A stretch of DNA of 64,000 bases, taken from an uncultured Kangiella sp. Lineage in GTDB: Bacteria; Pseudomonadota; Gammaproteobacteria; Enterobacterales; Kangiellaceae. Of this stretch, positions 44,384-55,216 are shown in pieces (within the stretch, counting starts at the first letter, position 1; every line of letters begins with the position of its first letter). The translations under genes were made by a program, and so were the position numbers. The notes beneath the pieces were generated by a model. The model ran no database searches, was not told where the DNA came from, and worked only from the letters and a program-made list of their open reading frames with translations. The stretch is taken from assembly GCA_947503435.1 (NCBI GenBank), contig CANNDL010000001.1:271469-335468 (forward strand), given 5' to 3'.

Positions 44384-47300
44384 ATGCTCATTTTACGCGG
44401 TAACCCTGCTTATTCTGATTTCCAAAAAGCCCGTCTTTTAAAAGAAACCCAAGCCATTGAGCCTCGAGTTGCTGAGATCTATGGCGAGTATGTGCATTAT
44501 GTGCACACTAACACTGAACTGACTCAAGATGAATTGTCGGTGTTGGAGCGCTTATTGGAGTATGGCCCAACTCGTTCTGCAAGTGAGCATAGCGGTCGAC
44601 GAATGATTGTCGTGCCGCGTCCAGGTACCATTTCGCCTTGGTCTTCAAAAGCAACTAATATTGCGCAAAACTGCGGATTAGAAAAAGTTGAAAGAATTGA
44701 GCGTGGAATAGCGGTTTACTTTATTAATCTTGACGGTGATGCGATTAAAGATGATGTGGCTGAACGCTTAATGCCGTTAATTCACGATCGCATGACGCAG
44801 AGTATATTTGCAGAGCATGAACAAGCAAAAATTTTATTCGTCCAAGAAAGCCCTAAGCAATTATCGAACGTAGATATTTTAGCTGGTGGTCGCGAAGCAC
44901 TAGTTAAAGCCAATACCGATATTGGTTTAGCATTGGCGGAAGATGAAATTGATTACTTGGTCGAAAGCTTCACTAACCTTGGTCGTAATCCAAGCGATGT
45001 AGAATTGATGATGTTTGCTCAAGCAAACTCGGAACATTGTCGTCATAAAATATTTAATGCTTCTTGGACAATTGACGGCAAAGACAAAGATTTATCTTTG
45101 TTTAAAATGATCAAAAATACTTACGCTAACAATTCTGAAGGCGTTTTATCGGCTTATAAAGATAACGCTGCAGTATTTGAAGGCTTTAATGCTCATCGTT
45201 TCTTCGCAACACCAGAAACCAATGAGTACCAATACCATTTAGAGCCAGTGCACGTTTTAATTAAAGTGGAAACCCATAACCACCCAACCTGTATCTCGCC
45301 ATTTCCAGGCGCATCGACCGGTTCAGGGGGTGAAATTCGCGATGAAGGTGCAACCGGCATTGGCGGAAAACCAAAAGTGGGTTTGACAGGTTTTACGGTT
45401 TCTAACTTAAAAGTACCGGGTTATGAACAACCTTGGGAAACTGATTATGGTAAACCTGAGCGTATCGTAACGGCGCTAGATATTATGCTTGAAGGCCCAA
45501 TTGGCGGCGCGAGTTTTAATAACGAATTCGGTCGTCCTGCAGTCAATGGCTATTTCCGAACTTTTGAAGAAGAATTCGAATTTGAATATGGAACAGAAGT
45601 TCGCGGTTACCATAAGCCGATTATGATTGCTGGCGGTATGGGTAACATTCGCGAGCAACACGTTGAGAAAAAAGAAATTAAACCAGGCTACAAAGTAATT
45701 GTACTGGGTGGCCCAGCCATGTTGATTGGATTAGGCGGTGGTGCAGCTTCTTCTATGACTTCTGGCTCAAGTGCTGAAGATTTGGACTTTGCTTCTGTTC
45801 AGCGTGACAATCCTGAAATGGAACGTCGTTGTCAGGAAGTTATCGATCGTTGTTGGGCACTAGATGACCGCAATCCTATCGAATTTATTCACGATGTAGG
45901 GGCCGGTGGTTTATCCAATGCAATCCCAGAACTAGTGCATGATGGTGAGCGGGGCGGTAGTTTTGAATTACGCCGTGTTCCAAATGCAGAAAAAGGCATG
46001 GCGCCAGTAGAAATTTGGTGTAATGAAGCGCAAGAGCGATATGTAATAGCAGTCGCTCCGAAAAACCTTGAGCACTTCGAGCAACTTTGCGAACGTGAGC
46101 GTTGCCCATTTGCAGTAGTGGGTGAAGCAACAGAAGAATTGCACTTAGGTTTAAATGATGAACACTTTGATAATAAGCCTGTGGATTTGCCCATGGACGT
46201 ATTATTCGGTAAACCGCCTAAAATGCACCGTACGGCAGAAACCTTAAAAGCACCATCAACAGAATTACCGCAAGTTTCTGATATCAATGAAGCTATCGAT
46301 CGAGTATTAGCACTACCTGCAGTGGCGGATAAAACTTTCTTAATCACTATTGGTGATAGAACCGTTGGTGGTATGGTTTCTCGCGATCAAATGGTTGGCC
46401 CGTGGCAAGTTCCTGTGGCAGATTGCGCGGTAACTACATCGACTCATAATAGCTATACCGGCGAAGCAATGTCGATGGGTGAACGTACTCCTGCAGCATT
46501 GCTGGATTCGGCTGCGGCAGCGAAGATGGCAGTAGGCGAGGCAATTACTAATATTGCTTCAGCTAAAATTGATAATATTAATAAGATTCGTTTATCTGCG
46601 AACTGGATGGCTCCAGCTGGTGCGCCAGGCGAAGATGTTAATCTTTATAATGCAGTAGAAGCTGTGGGAATGGATTTATGTCCAAAACTAGGTATCACTA
46701 TTCCCGTTGGCAAAGATTCCATGTCCATGAAAACCGTCTGGGAAGAAGATGGCAAGAAGAAGTCTGTAACTGCGCCAAGTTCATTAATTATCACTGCATT
46801 TGCACCAGTGACGGATGTTCGTAAATCTTTAACGCCTGAATTGAAAAGCAACAAAGGTAATACCGAATTATTACTATTAGATTTAGGTCGTGGCAAAAAC
46901 CGTTTAGGCGCTACTGCCTTTACCCAGGTGTATAAATTACTGGGTTCAACTCCAGCCTCAGTTGACTCGGCTGACGATCTACGTAACTTCTTTAACGCAG
47001 TTCAAAGCTTAAATCAAAATGGTTTAGTTCATGCTTACCATGATCGCTCTGATGGTGGACTTTTAGCAACTTTGGTTGAAATGGGTTTTGCTGGAAATTG
47101 TGGCGTAAGTGTTGACTTAACCAACCTTAAAGGTACTGCAGGTGAGTTATTATTTAATGAAGAATTAGGCGCAGTATTACAAGTTTCTGCAGACAAACGC
47201 TCAGAAATCGAAGCTGTATTGGCAGATAACGATGTATCACAATTTGCGCACTTTATTGGCGAGCCTGCGGAAACTAAAACTTTAAGTATTACTAAAGACG

Positions 47301-48280
47301 GTCAAGATGTAGTTTCTCGTGAAATGAAAGACTTGCGTCAAATTTGGTCGCAATTGACTCACGAGATGCAAAAACTTCGTGATAATCCAAAATGTGCTGA
47401 AGAAGAATTTGCGACTAAATTGGATTTAGACAACCCCGGTTTATCAGTTAATTTAAGCTTCAATCCAGATGAAAATATTGCCGCACCAATGATCAATTCA
47501 GGGGTTCGCCCGCGTGTTGCAATTATGCGTGAGCAAGGCGTTAACAGTCAGTTGGAAATGGCCGCAGCTTTCACTAAAGCGGGTTTTGAAGCGATTGATG
47601 TACATATGAGCGACATCCTTTCAGGCAGAGTAAGTCTGAATGACTTTATAGGCGCTGTTGCTTGTGGCGGTTTCTCTTACGGTGATGTTCTTGGTGCTGG
47701 TGAAGGCTGGGCAAAATCTATCTTGTTTAACAATCGTGCCCGTGATGAATTTGAAGCATTCTTTAAGCGTAACGATACATTCAGTTTAGGTATTTGTAAC
47801 GGCTGTCAGATGATGTCCAACTTAAAAGAGTTAATTCCTGGTACGGAGCATTGGCCACACTTTGTGAGAAACCAATCAGCTCAGTTTGAAGCACGTGTTG
47901 CCATGTTGGAAGTCACTAAATCGCCATCTCTATTTATGGATGGTATGGAAGGTTCACGTCTACCAATCGCTGTATCCCATGGCGAAGGTCGTGCTGAGTT
48001 TAAGTCAGCAGAATTAGCTACTCAAACTAACGATTCTGGTTTAGTAACAGCTCGCTTTATTAATAACTATGGTGATATAGCTGATACTTATCCAGCTAAC
48101 CCAAATGGCTCATTACATGGTATTACCGGCTTAACTTCAGAAGATGGCCGCGCGACTATTATGATGCCACACCCGGAGCGTGTTGCTCGTGCAGTTCAAA
48201 ATTCATGGAGACCTGATGAGTGGTCGGAAGATGGCGGCTGGCAGCGTATGTTCTATAATGCAAGAAAGTTTGTAGGTTAG
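44384..48280 (+). CDS. purL: Phosphoribosylformylglycinamidine synthase (large PurL)
   Basis: A 1298-residue single-chain enzyme of purine synthesis, the gammaproteobacterial long form (E. coli 1295). N-terminal PurS-like domain; synthetase domains with [39 protein letters not shown] and [19 protein letters not shown]-terminal glutaminase with the nucleophile Cys1138 in [12 protein letters not shown] and the HGEGRAEF and MPHPERV residues. It converts FGAR, glutamine and ATP to FGAM. The ATG at 44384 lacks a strong ribosome binding site (GGTAGAG about 11 bases upstream). A terminator follows. No obvious PurR box was found upstream. Confidence 0.97.
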   Translation: MLILRGNPAYSDFQKARLLKETQAIEPRVAEIYGEYVHYVHTNTELTQDELSVLERLLEYGPTRSASEHSGRRMIVVPRPGTISPWSSKATNIAQNCGLEKVERIERGIAVYFINLDGDAIKDDVAERLMPLIHDRMTQSIFAEHEQAKILFVQESPKQLSNVDILAGGREALVKANTDIGLALAEDEIDYLVESFTNLGRNPSDVELMMFAQANSEHCRHKIFNASWTIDGKDKDLSLFKMIKNTYANNSEGVLSAYKDNAAVFEGFNAHRFFATPETNEYQYHLEPVHVLIKVETHNHPTCISPFPGASTGSGGEIRDEGATGIGGKPKVGLTGFTVSNLKVPGYEQPWETDYGKPERIVTALDIMLEGPIGGASFNNEFGRPAVNGYFRTFEEEFEFEYGTEVRGYHKPIMIAGGMGNIREQHVEKKEIKPGYKVIVLGGPAMLIGLGGGAASSMTSGSSAEDLDFASVQRDNPEMERRCQEVIDRCWALDDRNPIEFIHDVGAGGLSNAIPELVHDGERGGSFELRRVPNAEKGMAPVEIWCNEAQERYVIAVAPKNLEHFEQLCERERCPFAVVGEATEELHLGLNDEHFDNKPVDLPMDVLFGKPPKMHRTAETLKAPSTELPQVSDINEAIDRVLALPAVADKTFLITIGDRTVGGMVSRDQMVGPWQVPVADCAVTTSTHNSYTGEAMSMGERTPAALLDSAAAAKMAVGEAITNIASAKIDNINKIRLSANWMAPAGAPGEDVNLYNAVEAVGMDLCPKLGITIPVGKDSMSMKTVWEEDGKKKSVTAPSSLIITAFAPVTDVRKSLTPELKSNKGNTELLLLDLGRGKNRLGATAFTQVYKLLGSTPASVDSADDLRNFFNAVQSLNQNGLVHAYHDRSDGGLLATLVEMGFAGNCGVSVDLTNLKGTAGELLFNEELGAVLQVSADKRSEIEAVLADNDVSQFAHFIGEPAETKTLSITKDGQDVVSREMKDLRQIWSQLTHEMQKLRDNPKCAEEEFATKLDLDNPGLSVNLSFNPDENIAAPMINSGVRPRVAIMREQGVNSQLEMAAAFTKAGFEAIDVHMSDILSGRVSLNDFIGAVACGGFSYGDVLGAGEGWAKSILFNNRARDEFEAFFKRNDTFSLGICNGCQMMSNLKELIPGTEHWPHFVRNQSAQFEARVAMLEVTKSPSLFMDGMEGSRLPIAVSHGEGRAEFKSAELATQTNDSGLVTARFINNYGDIADTYPANPNGSLHGITGLTSEDGRATIMMPHPERVARAVQNSWRPDEWSEDGGWQRMFYNARKFVG

Positions 48281-48290
48281 ATTCATTATT

Positions 48291-48321
48291 AAAAAAGGCG
48301 GTCAAAATGACCGCCTTTTTT
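48291..48321. terminator. Bidirectional intrinsic terminator after purL
   Basis: AAAAGGCGGTCA-AAA-TGACCGCCTTTT with flanking A and T tracts. It also ends the convergent unknown gene. Confidence 0.93.
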
Positions 48322-49594
48322 ATATCCAAATGCAATGATGATTTTTAGGATGTTTTTGAGGCACGTCTAAACACAGTTGCGAATTTTTTGTGTCCAATAA
48401 TGGAGCTTTTAATCCAAAGTTATTTAATGAAATTAATTCATTACTATTTATACTTCCTATGCTTTCCGGTTTGTTTTGGTGATACCAGTTTATAAGGTTA
48501 ATTTTAGCTTGTAGGTTATGTATACGTTTAGAATAATCAGAGTATGCACTTGCTACTACGACTGAAAGCCCCCAGCCCGCATAATTCCTATGTTTTTCTA
48601 AAAACGAAATGTCAGGAGTGTTAACGCTACCAAGTTCAGCTTGTTCTTCAGAGGGTAGATTTGCAAAGGCTAACCAGCTTTGCATAACTTGGTAGTTCTC
48701 ATTGATAGATATGTTTTCTTTCAGTAATGCTCGCCACCATAATTGTTTCAATGGTTCAAGAATTCCAATACCGCTTCCTTCATCTAGCAATCGTATTTGA
48801 TCAGCGGCTACGGCATGCTCTGTTTTTATAGCCATTTCCAAAGATAGTTCTTCTTTTGTAGCATTTGCTAAGGGCTGTTTGCCTTTGATAATTCCGGCTT
48901 TTAAAAGCTGATGATAAAAGTCTAAATTTAATTGGGTAATTGCATGATGAACCATTTTGGATAATAGGGTATTAGATTGTGCAAGCTTTAATCGAGTTGC
49001 ATTTATCAAGCCTACTGTATCCTTTTCCAAGTCTTTGCTATTAATAAGAATATCTAACTGTAGTAATTTGTTTGCCGTTGGAAGAGGCTGGCTATCGGTA
49101 AAATACAGCATAGTGTTTGGATTAGTGGTGACTCGGAAATCTTTAAGCTTTAAATATTGTTTATATCTTTTAAGAAGAATTTGGTTGGATTGCACAAAGG
49201 AATTATAGAATTCTGGAGTTGCCTTGATTGTTTTGACGCAATCGTTTTCATTCAGTGAACAAAAGTTCTTTGGATAACTAAAGTTAAGTTTGTTAGCAAT
49301 CGGATCCTGAAAATCTATGGGAAACTTATCATTTTCAACGTAAGATAAATAATCACCATAAACTTTTTCTGCCTCATCTAATCTAAGTTTACCAAACGCA
49401 ATAGGATCTTTATCTGCTGGTGCAAACATCCCTAACTGTAAATAAAAGGCTTGGCTCTCAGAATTACTTATATTTTGTACTTCTTGATTCCAATTAATGG
49501 ATTCTTGGCTTTGTCTATCATCGATTTGCAGAAGTGCAAATAGTACTAAGGAAATAATGAAAAGCCACTTAAGCATTTTTACGAATAATTTCAC
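48320..49594 (-). CDS. Uncharacterised membrane-anchored protein
   Basis: A 424-residue protein I do not recognise. One N-terminal membrane helix (about residues 5-24, KMLKWLFIISLVLFALLQI), then a long, probably periplasmic, mostly helical domain. Segments include QAFYLQLGMFAPADKDPIAF, a Cys pair in NFCSLNENDCVKTI, LLSKMVHHAITQLNLDFY and a C-terminal pair of Cys (SQLCLDVP, NHHCIWI). The start is GTG at 49594 or ATG at 49576 (six residues shorter, cutting into the helix margin). It is monocistronic between purL and gshA. Function unknown. Confidence 0.75.
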   Translation of the reverse strand: MKLFVKMLKWLFIISLVLFALLQIDDRQSQESINWNQEVQNISNSESQAFYLQLGMFAPADKDPIAFGKLRLDEAEKVYGDYLSYVENDKFPIDFQDPIANKLNFSYPKNFCSLNENDCVKTIKATPEFYNSFVQSNQILLKRYKQYLKLKDFRVTTNPNTMLYFTDSQPLPTANKLLQLDILINSKDLEKDTVGLINATRLKLAQSNTLLSKMVHHAITQLNLDFYHQLLKAGIIKGKQPLANATKEELSLEMAIKTEHAVAADQIRLLDEGSGIGILEPLKQLWWRALLKENISINENYQVMQSWLAFANLPSEEQAELGSVNTPDISFLEKHRNYAGWGLSVVVASAYSDYSKRIHNLQAKINLINWYHQNKPESIGSINSNELISLNNFGLKAPLLDTKNSQLCLDVPQKHPKNHHCIWI

Positions 49595-49778
49595 CGAATG
49601 TCCTTATTTTTTTATCATTATGTAACAATAGATTGGGATTATTTCATATTTTTCAATGCTTTAGATTTGATTTTAATAAAATTCAATTTATAGATAAATT
49701 ACTATAATTACTTAAATTAAAGGATTAAAACTGGCATACTGTGGCTAATAAATCTCAAAAATTACTAATAATATCAAT

Positions 49779-51347
49779 ATGCTAAAACCTGAGCTGAATT
49801 CAAAAGCCCTTGAATATGTAGCTAATAATCTGTCTGAAGCGTTAACTCGGTTGAATCGAGGGATTGAGAAAGAAAGTTTGAGAGTTACTGCGGATGGTTA
49901 TCTCTCACAAAGAGCTCACCCTGAGTCTTGGGGTTCTGCATTGACTAATAGTTATCTAACTACAGATTATTCTGAAGCCCTTCCTGAGTTAATAACCCCG
50001 GTTTCCAGTGATCCAAAAGCACCACGCCAATGGTTAAATGATATACATCAATTTATGTATCAGGACATGGCGGATGAAGTGCTATGGGCGGGCTCAATGC
50101 CCTGCATTATGACAAAAGAAAAGGATGTACCTCTAGCCGATTATGGTAGTTCTAATGTAGGTCAAATGAAGCACGTTTACCGTCGGGGTTTAGGGTATCG
50201 CTATGGTCGATATATGCAGACAATTGCAGGGGTTCATTATAACTTTTCATTACCAGACGATTTTTGGCCTACGTATCAAGTCTTCAAACAAGATAGTGGT
50301 AAGTTAAGAGATTTTATTTCGGCTGAATATTTAGGCCTTATAAGGAATTATCTGAGATATTGTTGGCTGCTACCATACTTGTTTGGTGCCTCACCAGCAA
50401 TTTGTAAATCCTTTATGAAAGGCCGCGCTGGCTCATTGCTAGAAGATTACTCGGATTGCACCTTAATGGGAAAGCATGCAACGTCGTTGCGTATGAGTGA
50501 TTTAGGCTATCAAAATAATGCCCAGTCAAAATTTACTATTTGCCATAATGATATTAATGATTATGTTGATGCTTTAGAGCAAGCGATTCGAACTCCTGAT
50601 GAGTTTTACCAGGAATTGGGCGTGAAAGTCGATGGTGAATATAGACAATTGAATGCTAACCTGTTGCAAATAGAAAACGAGTACTACGCCAAGATTCGTC
50701 CAAAGAGAGTAATTCATAGTGGTGAAAGGCCAACTCAAGCTTTAAAACGTGGCGGGGTCGAATATATTGAAGTTCGCTCATTAGATTTAAATCCATTTGA
50801 TTCAGTTGGAATTAGTCAATATCAAATCGATTTTCTGGATGTATTCCTATTGTTCTGTTTGTTACAAGAAAGCAAGGAGCAATCTCAAAGGGAAAATGCA
50901 GAAAATGATGAGAACTTTAAGCGGGTAGTAAACTTTGGGCGAAAACCTGATTTACATTTGTTAATGCACAATCGCTCTGTTCCTTTAAAGCAAACTACTA
51001 TGAATATATTAAATGAAATGTTGCCAGTTGCTGAGCTATTAGATGAAGCTAACAAAACTGAGCAATACTCAGACTCATTGAAAAAAGTTGCTGTAATGGT
51101 TGAGTCGCCGGATGAAACCTTATCTGGGCAGTTTATGCAAGAATTAGCAGCATCTAAAAGCGGTTATTATGGATTTGTATACGATTTATCTAAACAATAT
51201 AAAGACGATTTTAGCTCAAAGCCAGTTAATCAAGTTAATCGGCATTTGTTTGCAGAAGAAGCTATCGCTTCCATTCAAAAACAAGCAGAAATAGAGCAAA
51301 ATGAAGTGATGAGCTTCGACCAATATTTAGAGAACTACTTTAAGTAG
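49779..51347 (+). CDS. gshA: Glutamate-cysteine ligase
   Basis: A 522-residue enzyme of the E. coli GshA type (518) that makes gamma-glutamylcysteine for glutathione. Markers are LNRGIEKESLRVTADGYLSQRAHP, YLTTDYSEALPELITPV, AGSMPCIM, YGRYMQTIAGVHYNFSLP, CTLMGKHATSLRMSDLGYQN, EYYAKIRPKR and VEYIEVRSLDLNPFDSVGI. It starts at ATG 49779. putP begins 17 bases downstream, so the two are probably co-transcribed. The pairing of glutathione synthesis with a proline/Na+ symporter may relate to osmotic and oxidative stress, which is inference. Confidence 0.96.
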   Translation: MLKPELNSKALEYVANNLSEALTRLNRGIEKESLRVTADGYLSQRAHPESWGSALTNSYLTTDYSEALPELITPVSSDPKAPRQWLNDIHQFMYQDMADEVLWAGSMPCIMTKEKDVPLADYGSSNVGQMKHVYRRGLGYRYGRYMQTIAGVHYNFSLPDDFWPTYQVFKQDSGKLRDFISAEYLGLIRNYLRYCWLLPYLFGASPAICKSFMKGRAGSLLEDYSDCTLMGKHATSLRMSDLGYQNNAQSKFTICHNDINDYVDALEQAIRTPDEFYQELGVKVDGEYRQLNANLLQIENEYYAKIRPKRVIHSGERPTQALKRGGVEYIEVRSLDLNPFDSVGISQYQIDFLDVFLLFCLLQESKEQSQRENAENDENFKRVVNFGRKPDLHLLMHNRSVPLKQTTMNILNEMLPVAELLDEANKTEQYSDSLKKVAVMVESPDETLSGQFMQELAASKSGYYGFVYDLSKQYKDDFSSKPVNQVNRHLFAEEAIASIQKQAEIEQNEVMSFDQYLENYFK

Positions 51348-51364
51348 TGTAAGGAGCAGAAAAA

Positions 51365-52867
51365 ATGCCGACAGCAACGCTGATAACTTTTGGTGGTTAT
51401 TTACTATTCATGATGATGATAGGTTTATGGGCCTACCGCAGAACTAATAATTTATCGGATTACATTTTAGGTGGTCGCTCGCTAGGTAGTGGAGTTACGG
51501 CGTTAAGTGCCGCTGCATCGGACATGAGTGGTTGGATCTTAATGGGCTTACCAGGTGCTTTGTATGCGAGTGGGCTTACTGAGGCTTGGATTGTCATTGG
51601 TCTTATTCTTGGTGCTTACATCAATTGGAAATTCGTAGCAGGTAGATTAAGGCTGTATACGGAGATTGCTGATAATTCTTTAACCATACCAGATTATTTT
51701 GAAAACCGTTTTCATGATAATTCTAAAATCTTACGCGTCAGTTCGGCATTAGTTATTCTCGTTTTCTATACTTTCTACACTGCATCAGGAATGGTTGCAG
51801 GTGCGACTTTATTTGAAAACAGTTTTCAAATGGACTATCAGCAAGCTTTATTAATTGGCGCGGCAGTCATTGTAGGCTACACCTTTTTAGGCGGTTTTTT
51901 AGCCGTTTCTTGGACTGACTTTTTTCAGGGCATATTAATGGTTACAGCATTAGTTGTCGCCCCTGTTACCATGGTTATCGAGTTCAATGGACTTGAGCCA
52001 TTGTTGAATAATATTGAAGAGGTTAAACCAAGTGCACTAGAGTGGACAGCCGGGTTAACTCTTATAGGTTTTTTGTCATTACAAGCTTGGGGTTTAGGTT
52101 ATTTTGGACAGCCCCATATTTTGGTTCGTTTTATGGCTTCGGAAGGCGTACATACCATAGCCTCTGCTCGTAAGATTGCTATGAGCTGGATGATTGTGAG
52201 TCTAATGGGTTCAGTCTTTATTGGTGTGGCTGGAATTGCTTATTTCTCGAATGACCCTAACGCAATGGCTATGTTGGCAGAAAACCCTGAGCGAATTTTT
52301 ATTTTGGTCAACAAAGCTTTATTTAACCCTTGGTTAGCAGGATTTTTATTAGCTGCTATTTTGGCAGCGGTTATGAGCACGATCGATTCCCAGTTATTGG
52401 TGTCTTCAAGTTCATTAACCGAAGATTTTTATAAAAGCTTAATTCGCCCAGAAGCTAGCGAAAAAGAATTAGTTTGGGTTAGCCGTTTTGGGGTTATCGC
52501 AATTGCTTTAATTGCCGTTTTTATTGCTTTAGATCCAGAAAGTCGAGTATTAGAGCTAGTGAGTTATGCTTGGGCAGGCTTTGGTTCTGCATTTGGTCCA
52601 GTGGTCATATTGTCATTATTATGGCAAAAGATGACTCGATGGGGAGCGCTAGCGGGCATGATAACAGGAGCGGTGACGGTATTGATTTGGAAGCAACTTT
52701 CTTCTGAACAACATGGACTAGCCATCTTTGACCTTTACGAATTATTGCCGGGTTTCATTCTTGCTCTGATTGCTATAGTTGCAGTGAGTAAATTTACTCA
52801 AGTAGATGAATTAACCCATAATCAGTTTGATTGGTTTCGTTCGCAATTTAAAAAATTAGTTAGCTAA
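51365..52867 (+). CDS. putP: Sodium/proline symporter
   Basis: A 500-residue sodium:solute symporter of the PutP subfamily, with about 13 membrane helices. Visible features: NNLSDYILGGRSLGSGVTALSAAASDMSGWILMGLPGA (Asp and Ser in the Na+ site), LGAYINWKFVAGRLR, NSLTIPDYFENRF, AVSWTDFFQGILM, GYFGQPHILVRFMA and AAVMSTIDSQLLVSSS. It takes up proline with Na+, as nutrient or osmoprotectant. GGAG precedes the ATG by about 10 bases. GNAT gene follows after 15 bases. Confidence 0.93.
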   Translation: MPTATLITFGGYLLFMMMIGLWAYRRTNNLSDYILGGRSLGSGVTALSAAASDMSGWILMGLPGALYASGLTEAWIVIGLILGAYINWKFVAGRLRLYTEIADNSLTIPDYFENRFHDNSKILRVSSALVILVFYTFYTASGMVAGATLFENSFQMDYQQALLIGAAVIVGYTFLGGFLAVSWTDFFQGILMVTALVVAPVTMVIEFNGLEPLLNNIEEVKPSALEWTAGLTLIGFLSLQAWGLGYFGQPHILVRFMASEGVHTIASARKIAMSWMIVSLMGSVFIGVAGIAYFSNDPNAMAMLAENPERIFILVNKALFNPWLAGFLLAAILAAVMSTIDSQLLVSSSSLTEDFYKSLIRPEASEKELVWVSRFGVIAIALIAVFIALDPESRVLELVSYAWAGFGSAFGPVVILSLLWQKMTRWGALAGMITGAVTVLIWKQLSSEQHGLAIFDLYELLPGFILALIAIVAVSKFTQVDELTHNQFDWFRSQFKKLVS

Positions 52868-52882
52868 AGTAAGTAATAAATT

Positions 52883-53359
52883 ATGGTTAATATACGCAAA
52901 GCTAAAAAAGATGATGCGCAAACCTTAGTGAATTTGATCAAAGGGCTAGCCATCTATGAAAAGCTAGAAGAGTATGCCATTGCCTCGTCAGAAGATATTG
53001 AGCTAACATTATTTTGTGACAACCCTAAAGTATTTGCTTTGATTGCAGAAGTTAACGACGAAGTGGCAGGCTTTGCCTTATACTTTTTCAACTATTCCAC
53101 GTTCCTAGGAAAGCATGGCGTTTATCTCGAGGATTTATTCGTCAAACCTGATTTTAGAAGTAAGAAGGTTGGTTTCGAACTCTTTAAAGCATTAGCTGAC
53201 GTCGCAAAAGAATATGACTGTGGTCGAATTGATTGGGCGGTATTAGATTGGAATCAATTGGCCATCGATTTTTATGACAAGATTGGTGCAAATGCCCAAA
53301 CGGAATGGACAGGGTATCGACTGGAAGATGACTCTCTAATTCGATTACAGGAAATGTAA
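52883..53359 (+). CDS. GNAT N-acetyltransferase, spermidine/thialysine type
   Basis: A 158-residue GNAT protein. IRKAKKDDAQTLVNLIKGLAIYEKL, FALYFFNYSTFLGKHGVYLEDLFVKPDFRSKKVGFELF (acetyl-CoA binding motif A) and DWNQLAIDFYDKIGANAQTEWTGYRL are typical of the SSAT/SAT2-like group, which acetylates polyamines or thialysine-like amines. The usual R-G-K-G-x-G of motif A reads R-S-K-K-V-G here, an atypical pyrophosphate loop. It lies 15 bases after putP, so it may be the third gene of gshA-putP-GNAT. The substrate is not determined. Confidence 0.85.
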   Translation: MVNIRKAKKDDAQTLVNLIKGLAIYEKLEEYAIASSEDIELTLFCDNPKVFALIAEVNDEVAGFALYFFNYSTFLGKHGVYLEDLFVKPDFRSKKVGFELFKALADVAKEYDCGRIDWAVLDWNQLAIDFYDKIGANAQTEWTGYRLEDDSLIRLQEM

Positions 53360-53448
53360 TAGATTGTGATATTGAGACATAAAGCTTTGTTTTTTCAATA
53401 TCTAGACTATATAGTAATTTGGTTAATTTAGAACAAGAGGAAATAAAA

Positions 53449-53883
53449 ATGGGTTTATTTGATTTCGCATTTAATATGGGTAAAAAGATGTTTGGCAGAG
53501 ATGATGATGCCTCAGAAGAAATAAAAAAGCATATTGAAGAAGATAATCCAGGTGTTGAAGATTTAAAAGTAGAGGTTAGTGACGAAGGTAAAGTCGTAAT
53601 GACCGGCAAAGCAAGTTCAGCAGATGCGGTAGAAAAAGCGGTGTTAATGGCCGGCAATGCTGAAGGTGTTTCTCAGGTAGACACCTCTGGAGTTGAAGCG
53701 CCAGAGCAGGAAAAAGAAGTTGAGTTCTATGAAATCCAAAAAGGCGATACCTTATGGGCAATTTCTCAAAAGTTTTTAGGTAACGGCGCTCGTTATACTG
53801 AAATTTTTGAAGCCAATAAAGAAGTAATTAAAAACCCAGATCTGATTTATCCGGGGCAGAAAATTCGTATCCCGCTAGACTAA
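53449..53883 (+). CDS. kbp: BON-LysM protein Kbp (YgaU-like)
   Basis: A 144-residue protein close in size to E. coli Kbp/YgaU (149). An N-terminal GLFDFAFNMGKKMFG, a BON domain (about residues 20-85: EDLKVEVSDEGKVVMTGKASSADAVEKAVLMAGNAEGV) and a C-terminal LysM domain (about 94-142: YEIQKGDTLWAISQKFLGNGARYTEIFEANK, IYPGQKIRIPL). E. coli Kbp is a cytoplasmic potassium-binding protein. No signal peptide, which fits. ATG at 53449 has AGAGGA 7 bases upstream; an upstream TTG at 53419 is rejected. A terminator follows at once. Confidence 0.92.
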   Translation: MGLFDFAFNMGKKMFGRDDDASEEIKKHIEEDNPGVEDLKVEVSDEGKVVMTGKASSADAVEKAVLMAGNAEGVSQVDTSGVEAPEQEKEVEFYEIQKGDTLWAISQKFLGNGARYTEIFEANKEVIKNPDLIYPGQKIRIPLD

Positions 53884-53898
53884 AGTGTGGAAGTGAAT

Positions 53899-53925
53899 AA
53901 AGGCTCCGTTGGGAGCCTTTTTTTA
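53899..53925 (+). terminator. Intrinsic terminator after kbp
   Basis: AAAGGCTCC-GTTG-GGAGCCTTT followed by four more T. Confidence 0.92.
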
Positions 53926-53993
53926 TGCTCATGGTTTTTCTAAGCTTCTTAAATTGGTAGACTTAGCGTAATAACATTTATTCAGAGACACTT

Positions 53994-55175
53994 ATGTCAA
54001 CAATTGGAACCCCCTTATCTTCTACGGCTAAAAAAGTCATGATGCTAGGTTCAGGTGAACTTGGTAAAGAAGTCGTTATTGAACTGCAACGATTTGGCGT
54101 TGAAGTCATCGCTGTCGACCGCTATCCCAATGCACCTGCTATGCAAGTCGCCCACCGTAGCTATTCCATTAATATGTTAGACGGTAATGCGTTAGTTGAT
54201 TTAGTGCATAAAGAACAACCTGATTTAATAGTGCCAGAAATTGAAGCGATTGCCACTGACAAGTTAGTTGAGTTAGAAAGTGAAGGATACAATGTCGTAC
54301 CAACAGCTAGGGCTACTCAATTGACCATGGACCGAGAGGGTATTCGCCGGTTGGCAGCGGAAACTTTAGATATTAAAACATCACCATACAAGTTTGCTGA
54401 TACTTATGAAGAGTATAGGGCGGCATTGGAAGAAGTTGGTTTGCCTTGCGTTATTAAGCCCGTGATGAGTAGTTCCGGTAAAGGGCAGTCTACTGTAAAA
54501 ACTGAAGCTGATATTGAGCATGCTTGGGATTATTCACAAGAAGGTGGTCGTACTGGCGAAGGACGAATCATTGTTGAAGGCTTTGTTGATTTTGATTATG
54601 AGATTACTTTACTAACGGTGCGCTCAATTAATGGCACTCAATATTGTGCTCCTATTGGTCACATCCAAAAAGATGGCGATTATCGCGAGTCATGGCAACC
54701 ACAAGCTATGTCAGATGAAGCTTTAAGACAGTCTCAAGCAATGGCAAAGGCAGTAACTGATAATTTAGGTGGTTATGGTTTATTTGGCGTGGAAATATTC
54801 ATCAAAGGTGATGAGGCTATTTTCAGCGAAGTGTCACCTAGACCGCATGACACGGGGCTGGTTACACTAATTTCACAAGATCTTTCTGAATTTGCTTTAC
54901 ATGCCCGTGCGATTCTAGAACTGCCTATTCCGATAATAAACCAAGGCGGCCCATGCGCTTCTGCGGTGATATTAGTGGAAGGGGAGTCTAAGCAAGTAAG
55001 TTTCGATAACTTAGCGGAAGCCTTATCGCAAGATAACACTCACATTCGATTATTTGGTAAGCCAGAAGTGAGTGGTCGCCGCAGGATGGGCGTAGCTTTA
55101 GCCTATGGAGAAACTATTGATGAGGCACGAGAGAAGGCGCGAAATGCAGCTAATAGTGTCGAGATAGAACTGTAA
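53994..55175 (+). CDS. purT: Formate-dependent phosphoribosylglycinamide formyltransferase
   Basis: A 393-residue ATP-grasp enzyme that formylates GAR using formate. [31 protein letters not shown] is the N-terminal nucleotide-fold; [33 protein letters not shown] (ATP-grasp Lys and loop), [40 protein letters not shown] and [12 protein letters not shown] follow. Length matches E. coli PurT (392). Together with purL it gives two purine steps in this window. A terminator follows. Confidence 0.97.
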   Translation: MSTIGTPLSSTAKKVMMLGSGELGKEVVIELQRFGVEVIAVDRYPNAPAMQVAHRSYSINMLDGNALVDLVHKEQPDLIVPEIEAIATDKLVELESEGYNVVPTARATQLTMDREGIRRLAAETLDIKTSPYKFADTYEEYRAALEEVGLPCVIKPVMSSSGKGQSTVKTEADIEHAWDYSQEGGRTGEGRIIVEGFVDFDYEITLLTVRSINGTQYCAPIGHIQKDGDYRESWQPQAMSDEALRQSQAMAKAVTDNLGGYGLFGVEIFIKGDEAIFSEVSPRPHDTGLVTLISQDLSEFALHARAILELPIPIINQGGPCASAVILVEGESKQVSFDNLAEALSQDNTHIRLFGKPEVSGRRRMGVALAYGETIDEAREKARNAANSVEIEL

Positions 55176-55189
55176 ACATAAATAGAATA

Positions 55190-55216
55190 AAGGCCACATT
55201 GAGTGGCCTTTTCTTA
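55190..55216. terminator. Intrinsic terminator between purT and the MMPL gene
   Basis: AAAGGCCAC-ATTGA-GTGGCCTTTT then CTT. Probably bidirectional (A-rich on the other side); it overlaps the stop of the minus-strand gene. Confidence 0.85.

Noticed and set aside
45889-46347. Minus-strand frame of 152 codons inside purL
   Set aside because: Antisense of a conserved part of purL; no start signal or motif.
53368-53402. Dyad GATATTGA/TCAATATC after the GNAT gene
   Set aside because: The T run lies inside the 19-base loop instead of after the stem, so it is not an intrinsic terminator; no other role is supported.
53184-53657. Minus-strand frame of 157 codons across the GNAT-kbp junction
   Set aside because: Covers two well-identified plus-strand genes and the gap between them; low-complexity Ser/Leu/Ile product.
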